Shown: in pieces, positions 1 through 14,800 of the stretch
Layout of the letters: every line of letters starts with the position of its first letter
Numbering within the stretch: position 1 is the first letter of the stretch
NCBI RefSeq assembly: GCF_037893015.1
Contig: NC_133665.1
Span: 103,693,937-103,757,936 of the forward strand
Source of the DNA: Macrotis lagotis
Taxonomy: Eukaryota; Chordata; Mammalia; Peramelemorphia; Peramelidae
DNA: 64,000 nt
Direction of reading: 5' to 3'
Position numbers and translations under genes: made by a program
The notes under the pieces: generated by a model
The model's input: only the letters and a program-made list of their open reading frames with translations
What the model was told of the DNA's origin: nothing
Databases searched by the model: none

Positions 1-300
1 AGCATTAGTTCATGCAAATTCCTCCAGGCTTCCCTGGAATCCCGTCCCTCCTGGTTTCTAATAGAACAATAGTGTTCCGTGGCATACATATACCACAGTT
101 TGCTAAGCCATTCCCCAACTGAAGGACGTTTACTTGATTTCCAGTTCTTTGCCACCACAAACAGGGCTGCTATGAATATTTTTGTACAATTGATATTTTT
201 ACCCTTTTTCATCTCTTCAGGGTATAGACCCAGTAGTAGTGTTGCTGGATCAAAGGGTATACACATTTTTGATGCCCTTTCGGCATAGTTCCAAATTTCT
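1..300 (-). repeat. L1 fragment, antisense, cut by window edge
   Basis: It reads, in antisense, as the end of an L1: 'agccattccccaactgaagg', 'gggctgctatgaatattttt' and 'gttgctggatcaaagggtat'. It aligns closely to 45545-45763, which is flanked by L1 target-site duplications, and extends further into the element. The poly(A) side would lie left of base 1. Confidence 0.85.
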
Positions 301-1451
301 CTAAAGGAGAGCATTTCTAAGGAGCTATGAGTTTACCTTGGTTCATGTGAACTCTCTAAGTTTGAACCCACTATCCCTAGGGAGTTTGTGTATATAAGCA
401 AAGGGAGAAGAACATATCTCAGTTTACTGGAATGATACTTTGTTCTGCCTGTTCTTGCTACTTTAGTAAATACCTGTTGTTAAAAGCTAATCAGCATTGG
501 CTAACTGATGATTGATTAGTGGAGAGCACATTGTGGGGGTTTTTGAGCCACTGTGTTAGAAATCAGGTCCAATCCTTAAGAATTCTAGATCTCTTAAAGA
601 AACAAGTAATTACTCTTCTGAGGAAACAGCTTTTCTGTGAAAACTGGAAAGTGATTCCAGAGAGTGTGTTACATTGCAAGTAATCCTCAAGTTTTAGTTT
701 ACTTTCAGTAACTGAAAAGGTTAATCTATATTTAAAATTTATGCATAAATACAAGTTTCTTGAATTGCCATTGCCAAACACAATTAAAATCACAAGCAAC
801 TTAAAGGGTATGGGAAGAATCATAGCATCTCTAAAGTTTTGGTTGATTTTTTTTATGTCAACTTCATTTCTGAATTTATCCCACACCCACACAGCAAGCT
901 TTCCCCTATAACAATTTTAAAAAGACTTAGGCATCTTGTTCTAATCACAATTTGAATGAAAGAAACAGAATGAAAGACATTGATATTATATATGAATGTA
1001 GTGAGTTGGTAAGGAAGGTATATGGTAGGGACCAGTTGAGGTTATAGAACATAGTAGACCCAGTCAGAACAATTTATTGAATAGGGTGATAGCATAGACT
1101 TGTGATTTAGGAAGATAACTGAGAGCGAGGTGGAGAATAGACCAAAATGAGGAGAGACTTGTGGTAGGGAGAACAACCTGAACTTTTTTATATGTGTTGA
1201 TTTCCCACATCTGAATGTGAGCTCCTTGAGAGAACAGAGACCACTTTGTGTTTCCTGTTAGTATCCTCATTGCTTGGAGGGAAGAGGCCTGAAGGGGACA
1301 TGAGAAGGGAAGATGGATTCCTCTGTGGTTTAAGTGGGAGCCAGGAAATGAAAGAGAAGGAGCAGTACCCCAAAGAGCCCAGACTCCCTTGGAAGTCAAA
1401 TATCATATGCTGTAACAAGATGTCATTTGTTTCTGTTTTTTTTTTTTTCAG
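301..1451. other. SEC22C 5' flank or 5'-UTR intron, nothing recognised
   Basis: AT-rich unique-looking sequence with no CpG-rich promoter and no exon I can defend. The run of T at about 1435-1448 is the pyrimidine tract of the first coding exon, which implies an upstream noncoding exon outside the window. Confidence 0.5.
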
Positions 1452-1660
1452 GGATCCTCATGAATTCCTTTTTAGAACATGTCCATGATCCTTTTTGCAT
1501 GTGTGGTACGGGTGAGAGATGGATTGCCCCTTTCTGCCTCCACAGATTTTCATCATAACCAGGACTTTTTGGAATGCAGAAAACGGCTAAAAATGTTGTC
1601 CTTAATTTTGACACAGTTTCCAGAAAGAGGGACTGCAGAAGGACATAACCTCTGTATATA
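1452..1660 (+). CDS. SEC22C: SEC22C exon with start codon (coding from 1479)
   Basis: The acceptor is a run of T ending in cag at 1449-1451; the donor is gtaagt at 1661. The 27 nt from 1452 to 1478 are inferred 5' UTR. The ATG at 1479 has A at -3 and is followed by a second in-frame ATG two codons later. It encodes residues 1-60 plus two bases of codon 61. An out-of-frame ATG at 1460 precedes the start. The exon covers the first strands of the longin domain. Confidence 0.93.
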
Positions 1661-4600
1661 GTAAGTTAGTATTTTTCTTTTTTAGTAAGTCATTAGCTTG
1701 ATAGCGACACATTAAAACAGTTTTTAAACAAACATGTTCTGTATATTAAGCATTTTAAGTTACCACATCTTGATCAAGTCTTGTACTAAAAATATTGACC
1801 TAGAATTTTAACAATGATTTGAGAATAATAATAGTTAGCAAAGCACTTTACATGTGTCAATTCATTTGATCCTCACAACAGCCCTGTGATATAGGTGATA
1901 TTATCCCCATTTTAGAAACTGAGGCATAGAAAGTTTAAATGAATTGTTCAGGGTCACATGGTCAGTAAGTGTCTGAGGCAAGACTAAATTTTTCTGACTT
2001 CAAACCCTGAGTCCTGACCATTGTGCTACTTAGAATAATAGTAATAATAGGGTATTTTGGGGTAGCGTTTAAAGTTTTATAATTATCTCCCCATAGTCCT
2101 GTGTAGTAGGTATTGCCATATTGTTAACTTCCCTCACTCAAACCCAGGGAAGGGAAATGATTTGCCTAAGGTCACACAGTAGGGAGCAGACCTAGGATTC
2201 AAAGCCAGGTCTTCTGACTCCAAATCCATTGTCCTTATCATAATGTTCTTTTTTCTTCTACTTTTATATTGTCTTCAGTGGTTTTTTTTTAATAGTAGTT
2301 TCTTAATAGTAGTTTATTTTTTCCAATTACATGTTGAGCTAGTTTTAAACATTCAGTTTGGTATAATTTTCTCTCTCCCTGCCATTTCTCTCCCTTCCCA
2401 AAGACACTAAACCATTTGATACTGATGTTATATGCACAATCATGTTAAACATATTTCCATATTAATCATGTTGAGAAAGAAGAATCAGAATCAAAGGGGA
2501 AAAAAAAAAAGAAAAATAAAAAAGGTAAAAATAGTATGCTTTGATCTGCATTCAAACTCCATATTCTTTATCTGGATGTGGATGACATTTTCTATCACAA
2601 GTCTTTTCAAAGTCTTTGATCACTGTATTGTTGAGAAGGGCTAGGTCAGTCATAGTTGATCATCGCACAATATTGTTGTTTCTGTGTATAATGTTCTCCT
2701 TCTTCTGCTCACTTCATCAGTTCATGTAAGTCTTTCCAGATTTTTCTGAAATCCTGTTCATTTCTTATATAACAATAGTATCCCATTACATTCATATACT
2801 ACAACTTCTTCAACTACTTGATGGGCACCTCCTCAATTTCCAATTCTTTGACATCCAAAAGAACTGCTATAAATATTTTTGTTCATGTGGATCTTTTCCC
2901 CTTTTTTTATGATCTCTTTGGGAACTAGTTGTATTGCTGGATCAAAAGATTTTATAGTCCTTTGTTACCAGATGTTGTTAACTAAAAATTTGCAGCAAGG
3001 AAACTAGCAGCCATGTAGCCCATGTGCTTAATCTACACAAAAAAGTAGAATTGTCTCAGTGCCTAATCCAAGCAAAACTCATTGACTTAGAGTAATTTAC
3101 TGATTTAACTATCTTGACTATTGCTGCTTCCTTCTTTTACCCTAAGCTATTCTAGCTTAAGACAAGGTAATATATTGAACAGAAGAGATTATTTTTGAAA
3201 CAGACCTCAATTACAGCTTATAGAATATAAAGAGAGAAAAATCATTTGGTAGACAGCCAAACAACCTTTGTAAACCCTTTAAAAAACTAATTTTTATACC
3301 ATTATACAGTCAAGGATGTTCAGAATGTTGACTCAGTGTCATCAGGAAAATTTTAAAGTATATTCAACACTCATTTTTTGCAAAGATAAGTAATTATCTG
3401 TTTTCAAGTTCTATGAAAGATGACTTAATAAATTTTAACTTCTAAAGTGTGTACAAAATTTTCTCATTGGCATGTAGATGATATGTTATTTTAATATGTT
3501 TCATTATTATATTTAAGTTTTTTTCTCTTATAACCAAGTCAATCAGTATTTCCATACTTTTTTCCATACCTCCTCTAGCTTTTATTCCTAGACTCTGGCA
3601 CAAGAGCTTTGAGTTCCCCAAATTACTGTTGCCTTTAGACAAGAGTTGTCAAAGAAGAAAATTGTTTAGCAGACAGGAGGGTCCATAGTTATTTTGTTTA
3701 GAGCATCATCACTGAAGGATCCTTTTGACTCACTTCTGCTTGGTAGTGATTCTTGCTTCAGTCCCTTTCCCCACCTGGGGAAACCGGCATTTATTTGTTA
3801 ATCATTTCTGAAGTGCCAATCAAGTGTCTGCCAAGCAGAAGAGGGTAAGGGAACAACAGTGCTCTGCAGCTACTGCTCTTCAGGTATATAAATAATCTTT
3901 TGTTTTCATTCTCATAATTGGAACCCTATGCTTCAATATTTTAGACGAGTTCTTTTCACTCTGATTAGTAACCTAGTTTAGTCTACTTAAAGTCAATCTG
4001 ATATGCTCTGACTTCCTTTTAGGGGAACCGAGTCTCAGAATATTAGTACCATATTATGAAATGTTGTCTTTTAAAGAAGCTAAATGTAAAGCTAAAGAAA
4101 CTTGGGCTGGAACTGGAGACCTGACTTGTGATTTTCACTGATGTGAGAAAACTCCCTCCTCTAAGGCAGGTCTGCACAGACTCCACTTCTTAAAGTCTTG
4201 GAGTTGCCTAGAACATTGAGAGGTGAGGTGACTTAAAGCTGGCCAGGGACTTCAACCCAGGGCTTCCTGACTGCACTTATTACTATCTTCAGAGAAGTTT
4301 TGTACTGCTGATAAAGTGAACTTCATGGTATCAGGAAAGAAGAATTTAGTTTTACTCCTGAAGATCTATAATGAGCTTATATAAAGTTTTTGGGATGGCA
4401 GATGATACTGGAAGTTGGCATGTTTCTATTGAGGATTACTTAGGTAAAAAGCACAAGCTATTTTAGTTAAAAATACACCCCCCCCCACACACACAATCTA
4501 TCTGCTTTTAAAATTAAATCTTTTCCCTCATTTTTGCTGGAGAATTATCCTAACTTTATTCTTTAAAAGGGTTAGAAGTACTCCATCTCATTTTAAAAAC

Positions 4601-7600
4601 TAAAGAAAGGGTTCTTTCTCATGTCGTAACACCCCCATCTTGTGGAAATTAATATATTTCTTTGTAAGATTTTTAAAGTCATAATATAATCTCACAAATA
4701 AGGATGAAAAAGTCACACCACCTTGCCATGTTTGCCATAAGAGTTAGAACTTTTTCATCACAAAAGTTTTGGCTTCAATCAAAGTTGTATCAACTACAAT
4801 TTTCAGTGTTTTCCTCTGGTTGAGATTGTAGTTAATATCCATGGTTCTCCTGCTCTTCTAAATGGAGGTGGGATCCCATAACCCACTGAGTAAAGTAATG
4901 GGTCTTTTAGTTTTCTTAATGGCTGAATTTTAAGATAATTGGTTTAGGAGGTTTCTTATTCTAGTATACGTTTTTGTCTTAACACCATTTAAACTTTTTT
5001 TTTAAATTTGTAGAACTACTAATTAAGTTGTACCTTGGTTATTATGTTGATTTAAGTGCAAACAAAATTAGGACTGTGCAAAAACATTTAAAACTAAGAA
5101 CCAAGTGATTGAGCAGCTATTTACTGGCCAAGAGGAAGAAGTTGACCCAGCTTTTCCCATGTGGTAAATGGCATGGAATTCTGTCTTTCTCATGGCCTAA
5201 GAGGTCAAGAAGGGTTGGGAATTACTCTGAAGTGGAAAGTGAAGGATCATTAATTTACTTTCTTAGAGGAGAAATTTGGGCAGTGATGGGTCCAGATAAA
5301 ATTTTTAGTTATGATTAATAGCCATTAAAGCTTACTAATATTAAAACTTTTAAATATGGTAGTTGTATTTAAAAACTTATTCTAAAAAATGAGCCTGAAA
5401 CAGTAAATTAGTTAAGATTCGGTTTTAGTAAGGCCTATTTGGGTTTAGGTCTTTCATCCAGACAATATTTATTAAGTGTCCACTAGTGTATTGTATTGTA
5501 TCGTATGTAGATTATATTGTAATTATCTTCTATGTGTACTGTGAATTGTTGGAGAAGTAAAAGTCTTGGCCTTTGCCCATCCGGGAAAGCCTAGTTCCCA
5601 GCTTCTCCATGACCTGGAGGTACTGACTCTATTTCATTAGGAATTTGCACAAACTCTGCCTTTTTGATTATCCATAAATTTTTGCTTGAATTCTCCAGCA
5701 CTCCTTCCTCTGGTTTTTCTAGAGTATTTTGCATCTATTTTTTGCCCCAACTATATTCTGCCATGTGTCTTACTTGTGTCCATGCTATTCTTTCTTGTTA
5801 GATTGCAAGCTCCTTAAAGATAGGAACTATATAATTTTTCTTTTTATCTTCAGTGATGCTCACAGAACCTTGCTCACAGGTACTTAATATATTTTTGAAT
5901 TGGGTAGACATGATGTAGACAACAAAATAACTAGAGAATGATTCAAGGCAAAGAAAATGTATCTGTTGTAGGAGCGATGCTGCATACATATGTTATATGC
6001 TGACTGTCAGATAAGTAATTACTTCTGTCCGTGTTTCATTTAATTTACCTTTGGTGCTCTTGTTTCAGTTTTGATTCTTTTGGAACCATATCCTGCATGG
6101 GGATCTGCTCCCGCAGTTATCCTGTGGCCATGGCCTTCTGCTTTCTAGAGACTCTTCGGTGGGAGTTCATAACTTCTTATGACAATACCAGCATAGGCCT
6201 GGCTTCCAGACCATATGCCTTTCTCAAATTTGGTTTGTAACTTCTTTACTATTGAGTACTACCTTATATTTGGGGGTTTTACAAGCTGCATTTTTTTTGT
6301 TAAACCCATTCTACATTTATTAAGTACTAAAATAGATATGATATAGAAACTTACCTAGAGGTGCTTCTAATCTACTGGCAAAAAAGACATGTAAATAATG
6401 AACTAGGGTAGTATCTTTATGAATGGTGAAAAGGAGATGGATTTGAGAAAAACTGTGAAGATACAACTGAGAGGATAAGTTGAAGAGGAGGGCAGGGAGG
6501 TTGGTGAGACCATGTGAATCTCAGCTGAAGAAACTGAGTATAGTTAGCCTGGAGAAGAGAAGATTTAGGAGTTTGAGAGCTATCTTCAAGTATTTTAAGG
6601 GCTCTCAAGGGAAGAGTAATTATATATGTTCTGCATAGCCACAGAGGGCAGAAGTAGGAGATCTAGGCAGAAATTTAGAGGAACAGATCTGGGATCGAGG
6701 GCAGGGAAATCTTTGGAATAAGTTGAACTCTCTCAGAGTGGAATGAGTTCCTTGGAGCTGCAAGTTTTCAAGCTGAGGCTTGAAGAACACTTGTGGATGG
6801 CTGCCCAGGTGTGGACTGGACCAAATGGGCTTATGATCTAAGAGTCTGTGGTTCTATAATTGTGATTCATCTGCAAAGATGATAAGTGAATCAGTAGGCC
6901 TGGGAAAGGGGGCCCAGGACAAACTTTTGGGGGTACCTAGGCTTAGGAGATGAGAGAATTATCCTGTCTAAACTGCTGAAGTTTGTAACTTCATCTGTTA
7001 CCCAAATCACATGATTTTCTTCTCCCATCTTCATATTGAATACCCTACCCTTGTCAATGTTCTTTCTAAAATAAGGGGCACAGAACTGAACATAGTGCTA
7101 TCCAGATGTTGTCTGATTAAGGAAGAGTACAGTGGGGATATCATGTCCCTTGCTGTGGAATTGTTAGAGATTATCTCTGAAGTAATTTTTTATGTATCAA
7201 GAAAGTCAAAGGACACTCCCTAGAGTAGGCTGTGGGACATTCTGCTTGTATTAAGTAGTTCTGCATTTCTCTTGTATAGTCTGCCTGTGTGACCTTAACC
7301 AAGTTACTGTTCTTTCCTCCTTTGCTTCTTAAGATAATATGCCTTAATATCACCTTGGTTGATTTGGCCAGGTGGTACCCTTTTTCCTTTGACATTGCAT
7401 GTATATGTTCTTCCCTTAGTTTCACACTTAGCTGTATGTGAATTGTCTCTCACATTATGTTTTTTGCTAGGTCTTGAGGGTAAGGAGAAAGATCTGCAGA
7501 CTAAAAGGGATGAATACCAACAAAACTGCTTGCCAGTGATAAATATGTTGTTTGGTATAATTCATGTACTTAATATGATCATATAATAGAATAATATAAT

Positions 7601-10600
7601 GTTCTGGCACTTTGGTATTCAAATATTAGTAACATAAATTACTAGTGACAAAGGCCAATTATTTTATTCTGCTTTATAGTATTAGGGTAGTATAGTTATT
7701 TCAGTTTGACTGTGTTTTCAGAATATGGATTGTTAGCTTCCTTGGAAATGTGAACCTCATTTTTAAATTCTAATATAAAATTCTAAATCTATATAAAATT
7801 CTATGCTGTACTCTACTGAAGTTGGTTGATTGTTTTTTACAGATAGTGTCATTCAGAAAGTGAAATGGCATTTTAACTATGCAAGCTCTTCTCAGCTGAA
7901 GGACAACTTGGAAAAGATTCAGGAAGAACTGATGCTCCAGCCTCCACTGGTCCTGAGATTAGAGGATATGGAAGTGATTAATGGACTGAGAAGTAGTCAT
8001 TCACCAATGCAGGTTGAATATGGTGAGTGAACTAAATGGTGTCCCCTGTGATGGTGATGATAGAGGAATAATACTTGTGTACCTTGCTTTTTCTCAGATG
8101 AATTTATATAAGTGTAAAATGAATCTAGACAGACTTTGTCCCTAGAATGTAATAGAAAAACAATTCTATTGCCCTTTGAATTTTCATGTGAATAAATTGT
8201 GTGAGTAAAGATCACATTGATATCTGGGAAACTGTGAAGAGTTAATGTGCCTAGAATGGATTTTAGAAATGGAATTAAAGAGAAGTAGTATCCTGTAGAG
8301 AATGTTGGATTTGAAGAAGGAAGACCAGGATTCAAGTTGTACAATTGACACCAGTGTGCTAATTAGACCTCAGGTAACTTCCCTTCTCTGAGTCTTAGGA
8401 TCTTCCTCTCTAAAAATGAAAGGGTTGAACTGGAGACCCAAGCTCTCTTCCATCTCTTTACTGTGGAAGTTATGCTGCATTGGGGCACAGGTCAGTTATT
8501 ATGATTTCTCATAATTTTACCTCCTTGTACAGTAGAGGTAAAACTGATAGATTCTCTTAGACTGGAAACTTTTAAATTCTATTCTGGTGCCTGATTGTTA
8601 TCTAATGAACAGAGTAGTTAAGGATGGTGGAGGCTTTTCTCAATAGTTTGACTTCTAGCTAAAGAATTATGAAACATTTTCTTATTATTTATCTAGAACA
8701 TAATTATTTATAATTTCATAATTTCCTGCAGATGTTCAACTTTTAAGAATTTTGACTTCCCCATCTTGATAAAATGCATGATAGTTACCTATGTTTCTTT
8801 TATTTTCATTTTCTTACCTAAATTTGAGATGTGACATTAAAAAAAAATCTTAAGGTTATCTTAGGTTTAACTGAAAGTATAAATAAAAGCTATTTTTCTT
8901 CTAAACTCTTGAGTGAGTCATTATGCCTGGTCCCTTTAATGGCAGAACTGATTTGCTGTTCAAAGTCACAAATATAGCACTTTGAATTTATAGAACAATA
9001 CAGAACAATACAGTAGTCCTCAAGTCATGTCCTCTTCACTATGAAAAATATGTATTTAGGAAAGGGATGTTGTAGTAATGGCTTTGCTTGAACTACAACC
9101 AAATTCCAGAAAGTTTAAACTTAGCCCTTCTTTCTAGGACATTTTACTGTGCTTTGGCTCACCTTCTTGTGTCTCAAGGCTAGAAACCTAAAAAGGTAGC
9201 ATGTTCAATTCTAATGGGGGAAACCTTGAATTACTCAGTGGGAACACTAACATACTAACAGTAGAGATGGGTTTGATTGTTATTTTGTGGTAAATATGAG
9301 GACAAGAAAGGATGATAAGAAAGGAAAAAGAAGGTGATGCCATACCATATCTCTGAACATTGTGGAGGAAATCAATTCATAGGGTTTTTGAAACAGCAAA
9401 ATAAAACAACTATTTGTTCCAATCATTCTAAGAATATCTTTTATGCTGAATATTCCCCTTTTTTGCCCAAAACTTGTAAACATTTTGAAAATAAAAAGAT
9501 ACTTGATTGAGATGGGGGTTGGGGGGAAGGAAGAATTGGAAGAAAGACCAAGAATATTTTTATAGCTAGAAGTTAAGAAAACTAGAATGTTTTATATGAT
9601 GAATGTTAAATTATGTAACTAAATTGCTTGTATGACTCCACAACCAATATAAAAAATAAAGCTGTAGCACTTTTTTTTTTATCACAAGAGGTTACTTTCA
9701 ATTGAAATCTGAAAAAAATAGCTCCAAGACCCTTGTTTGGTTGGACTGGGGATGTCCAGTGTTGCAACAAAATCTAGAAGAAATGCCCCTGTGAGACTAG
9801 ATCCTTTTCTGTTCCTCATTTTCCACTTTTGTTTTTTTTTTTGGTACCTAACCATTGCTTCATTTTTATTAATATAACTATAATTATGTCTGAAACATAA
9901 TTTAAATTGTGTCCACAGTATAATTTAAATTATGTCTGTAACATAATTATAATTAGGGGAAGTAAAGTTTTTTAGCTTTTCCTCTATGTAGACACTATGT
10001 AACCAGAAATACTTTTCATTAGGAACTTAATATTATTATTTTAAATTGCAAAGCTCCAAATTACCGGATGAAGCCAGTGACAGCTCTGGGGATTCTGTCT
10101 CTTGTTTTAAACATCATGTGTGCTGCTTTGAATCTTATTCGAGGAATTCATCTAGCAGAGCATTCTTTACAGGTAACTTTTTCCTTCATATTTGGAATTG
10201 TAAGTAGTCAGCAGTAGAAGAGACTGATCTGGATGTGGTCCATTTATTATAGCTATAGACCATAACATTTGCGAAGGTTTTAAAATGAAAATGCTCAAAG
10301 GAAATAGTGTTTATTCTAATAACTTGGTGTTCCTTAGAAAAATAAAAGTGATTTTGGATAATCTATTGCTATCCCAAGGAGACTTTTGGCTTGATTGCTG
10401 AAGGCAGAACTAGAAGTAATTGATAAAAGTTGAAAAAGTCATGCCTAAATTTGAGAATTAATATAGAATGGGATTCCTCTAGAATTAGTGGTTTCCACCC
10501 GCACTGGAGCTCTTCCAGCTAAAACTGAATGATCAATTATTAGGCATGTTGTAGAAGGAAAACTTGTTTAAATAAGAATCAGACTATCTCCATAATCCCT

Positions 10601-11770
10601 TCTACCTCTTAGATTCTGTGCTTTTTTATGAGTTTCTTTGCTGCATGGAACAATTTTGCCTATCTTTGTTTTATGGCTTTTGGTGCTTAGGTGAACATGT
10701 CAGGGTTTGGAGTGCCAAATAAAACTTCCTCTTTCACTTCTCCACCCCCTGCCCTCCATCCCTACTTCCCTATTTCTATTGAGGTACCATTATCCTTCCA
10801 GTCTCTTGGGATATTAATCCCAGAGTCATTCTCAACTTTTGATTTGCTTCCTTGCTTGTATTTACACTGTTCCTAAATCTTGTCACTTCCACTAACATCT
10901 CCTGTATCTGTTCCTTTCTTATTTAATATAACTACCAACCTATTTCAGGCATTTAGTTGGAGGTATAATTGACAGCATGTTGGTAATCTGGAGTATCCAA
11001 AAGAGCACAGTCAGAACATCAGGAAGCATTGAGATCATGGTCCCTTAGAACCATTTGAAGGAACTGGAGATCTTCACCTAGAGAGGAGGAGAATTGGGGA
11101 GTGGGGATGAGATGGCACATGAACCATCTTGAAGTATTTAAAGAGCTATCACATGGAAGTGGAATTATCTTCAGAGAGGGAAAAACTAGTTTTTCAGAAT
11201 TAGGAGTAAGTTTCAGAAAAGCAGATTTCAGTTAATAATAAAGGAAATTTTCCTAAAAGCATTCAGAAATAGTATGAGCTGCCTTGGAAAGTAGTGGGTT
11301 CTCCTTCATTGAAGGACTTTCAGCTGGCCTCTTCTGTTTGAGGGATATTGTGGAAAGGGATTCTGGGACAGATATGGGTTGCACTAGATGATCTTTGGAT
11401 TCCCTTTTAATTCTGAAATTCTATAGTTTTAGTTTTATAATAATGTTTAGAGAGACATTTGTAAATACGTTTTGGCTAAAGAATGAATAATGACCAATTT
11501 AAAAAACAGACTATATATACATATATATCCACATAAATGTCTGTGCACACACACGTATAAATAGGTAGGTAGATGTGCGCTTTATAGCTATATATCTTGT
11601 TTTGACAGTTTCTAACATGTATTTAGGGGAGATCAGCAACAGTTTTATGTTAATATAACTAATATCATATCTTGTTCTTGGCTGATGTCTGGAAATGTCT
11701 TTTCCCAGTATTGTTTTCATTTTCAGCTAATAATAATTTTAGGTGAATAATCTTGATATTAGCAAGTTTT

Positions 11771-11811
<41 letters not shown>

Positions 11812-14800
11812 TCGTATAAAAATAAATCTTATCCTTTATACATGTAAAGATGGCTCTCTGGCATGTCTTCGTCACAGATTTCTCATTATTCCGGTTCATC
11901 CTCCACTCAGCTATCAAATTATTCTTCCTAAAATGCAGGACTGACATGTTAGTCATCTATTCACTTCCAGGATCAAGTGCAACACTGTCTGTCTGGTGAT
12001 TAGATCCTGCATAATCTGCCCCTCCCTCCACTTTCGAGTCTTCTTTTCCTTTACTTCCCCATGACTCTGGCCTCCTTGCTCCATTTGCCAACTGGAAGCA
12101 TTTCCTTGGGCTCTCTGCCATTTCTGGATTTCTTTCCCTCTTCATCTCCACTTTCTGCCTGCTCTGGCTTTCTTCAAGTTCCAGGTAAAATCCCACCTTT
12201 TGCTGGAAGCTTGACTCAATCACCTTTGCTTCCTGTTTATCCATAGAGAGTTTGTACCCTCTACAGAGTTGTTTTTGTGTTTGTCTTCCCCAACATATTG
12301 TGAGCCTGAGGGCAGGACTCTCTGTAATCTTTTTCTGTTTCCCTAGTTAGCATAGAGCCTGGGTCACTGAATACTTGATAAATCTTGTCAACATTTAATG
12401 AGCGTGTGGAAAAAGACAAACAGTGCACACATTCCTGCCAACTTGTATATGCAGTCACCTTGTCATGTATTTTTCATCTTTATCTTTCTTTGTCTCAGTA
12501 TCACCCTATGATCCCTTCTCTAGACTCTTTGTCAAGTTTTGACTTTCCATTCTTTCTTTTAATTCTAGTGTTCTAGTTAGCTTTGGTGAAGTAAGAAATT
12601 GTTCATTGTAACAATAGATTTTTAGGAATTGTGACATTTTGAAAATATTTTTTTAAAGTTTGTAATTATAAATTCTCCACTCAAGTTGTATTATGATTGC
12701 TCTTGGTTGTATAGAGGTGACTTTGATTGTTTGAAGGCTGTGTTAATGGTGCTCAAGCTCTGGTTGATCCTAATATACTGCATGTGGTCCTTGCAACAAA
12801 CTTTGTCAGTTTTCGGAGAATAAGTCTTGCTAAATTTATATAGTCTCATTACCAGAGAGTTGGCTAGCGTAAGTCCATAGAGGTCACTGTATTGGTCACC
12901 AGTAAATTGGTGCCCTAAGAGGTGAATTATTTGGCTATGGAAACTCATGAAACAAAACCACAAAATGACCTTCAACCCTTGGTAACCCTCTTTCTAATCT
13001 GGCAGAATCTGGGGCAGAAGATTCTAACAGTCACATAATCCTATAAATATTCATTTGATTGTTGGCACTCAGAATGTAAGATCCTTGTGCAGTAACCACT
13101 AAATCAACATAGTTCTAGAGGAACTGAATCTTGCCAATATTGACATTCTTACTTTAAATGAAACTGGAAGACATTAGAAAGTTAAAATTAAATGAAAGGA
13201 CTATTAGGTTCAATTCAGCAAGCATTCATTAAGGACCTACTGTGGACCAGACACTCAGGATACAAAAACCAAAAGGAAATAGAATATACAGAAATGGGAG
13301 GTGGGGTGAGGAAAGCATCAACAACCAGGAGTATCAAGAAATACCTTGCTAGGGAGTGGGACTTGAGCTGAATTTTGAAGGGAATTAGGAATGTCAAGAG
13401 TTAACATTAAGTAGGGGAAAAGAATACTGTATGCCTAAGGGGTAGTTGGTGAAAGTCATAGAGATGGGAGAGGGAATTTTTGTGGGGTGTTTATATTTTA
13501 TCCTAGAGGCAACAGGGAGCCATTGAAGCTCTTGCATAGAGGAGTCTTAGTTTAGTAGCTGTTTGGAACTTGAATTGGAAAGGGAAGAAAAAAAAGGGCA
13601 AGAAAGTGGCAGTGAGACCTGGCCATGGGCTTTGGACTTGGGCTGTTCAATAAGAGGTCTGGTTATAGATCTTTACAGCTGAACCAGACTAAGCATATAT
13701 GGAGGAGGTCAGTGCTGGCAGTGACACAGGTTTTTGAAGGCCTTTTGGATTGAGACTTAATGATATCTAAAAGAAGGCATTGACAACTATGAAAAAAATC
13801 ATCAATGTCCTATTGAATAAGGTGTCTGGGAATGCATCATTTATTATCAATCTGCTCATTAAAGATAGGGGAAAGGGATAGAGATAGGAAGGGAGTATTT
13901 TGCTAATAGCCTTTTAGTCACACAAGTGACAGTGTGCAGAGAATTATAAGATTGTACTTTGAGTATTGGTTGTTGAATATTAAAAGAATTTCACTTCACT
14001 GAACAAAATTCAATCCGAAGATTCTTCTCCAGCAAATTTACTCTCATCTGTGTTTAAGCTCATGCAAGATTCTTTGATGCAACAACAGAGTCCTTGCTGC
14101 TGATTTTGGGCAGGGGGAGCCTAGGTAGGGATTTGGGTAGGCATGGGCTACTGATGGTGGCCAAAAGAAGTAATGTGATGTCAGCCAGGCCATGTCAGGC
14201 TAATTAGGAGACCAGTCTCGTACTTGGGTTCCCTTTTCTTTGTGTCTTATTTTTTACTTTCTTTTGTATCCAATTCAGGATGATCCTGAGGCAGTTGGGA
14301 ATATAATGGCATTCCTTATCCCTTTTGTAGCCTGCATTTTTCAGGTGAGTTCTTGTTCAACTTTGGTTGCCAGGTTAAACTTCTATATTTTGTTGTTTTT
14401 GTTTGATGTTTCAGCAGACTATTAGGTACTTATTTTATGTCATAAAATCTTAATTGAAATATCAGAGCCAGAAGAAATCTTAAATATCATCGAACCTAAT
14501 CTCCTCATTTTACAAATGAGGGAGTAGACTGTCCATCTCAGATTGCAACTTGCCCTAAGTCAGACAGTTAGTAGATCTAAAGCTACCAGCAAGACAAAGG
14601 AAGCTTAAGAGTTGAAGAAACAATTTTATCTGGCCTATCCTATGTGACATTTGATTTATACTCATTGTTTAGATACATAATTATGCATAGCTTGAGTCTC
14701 AAAAAATAAAATTTTTGTCATACTCTTTGGAAATCATAATATTGAATTAGGTAGACTGGTAGGGAAATTAGCCATAAAAATTACTATTTTATTCTCGGCA

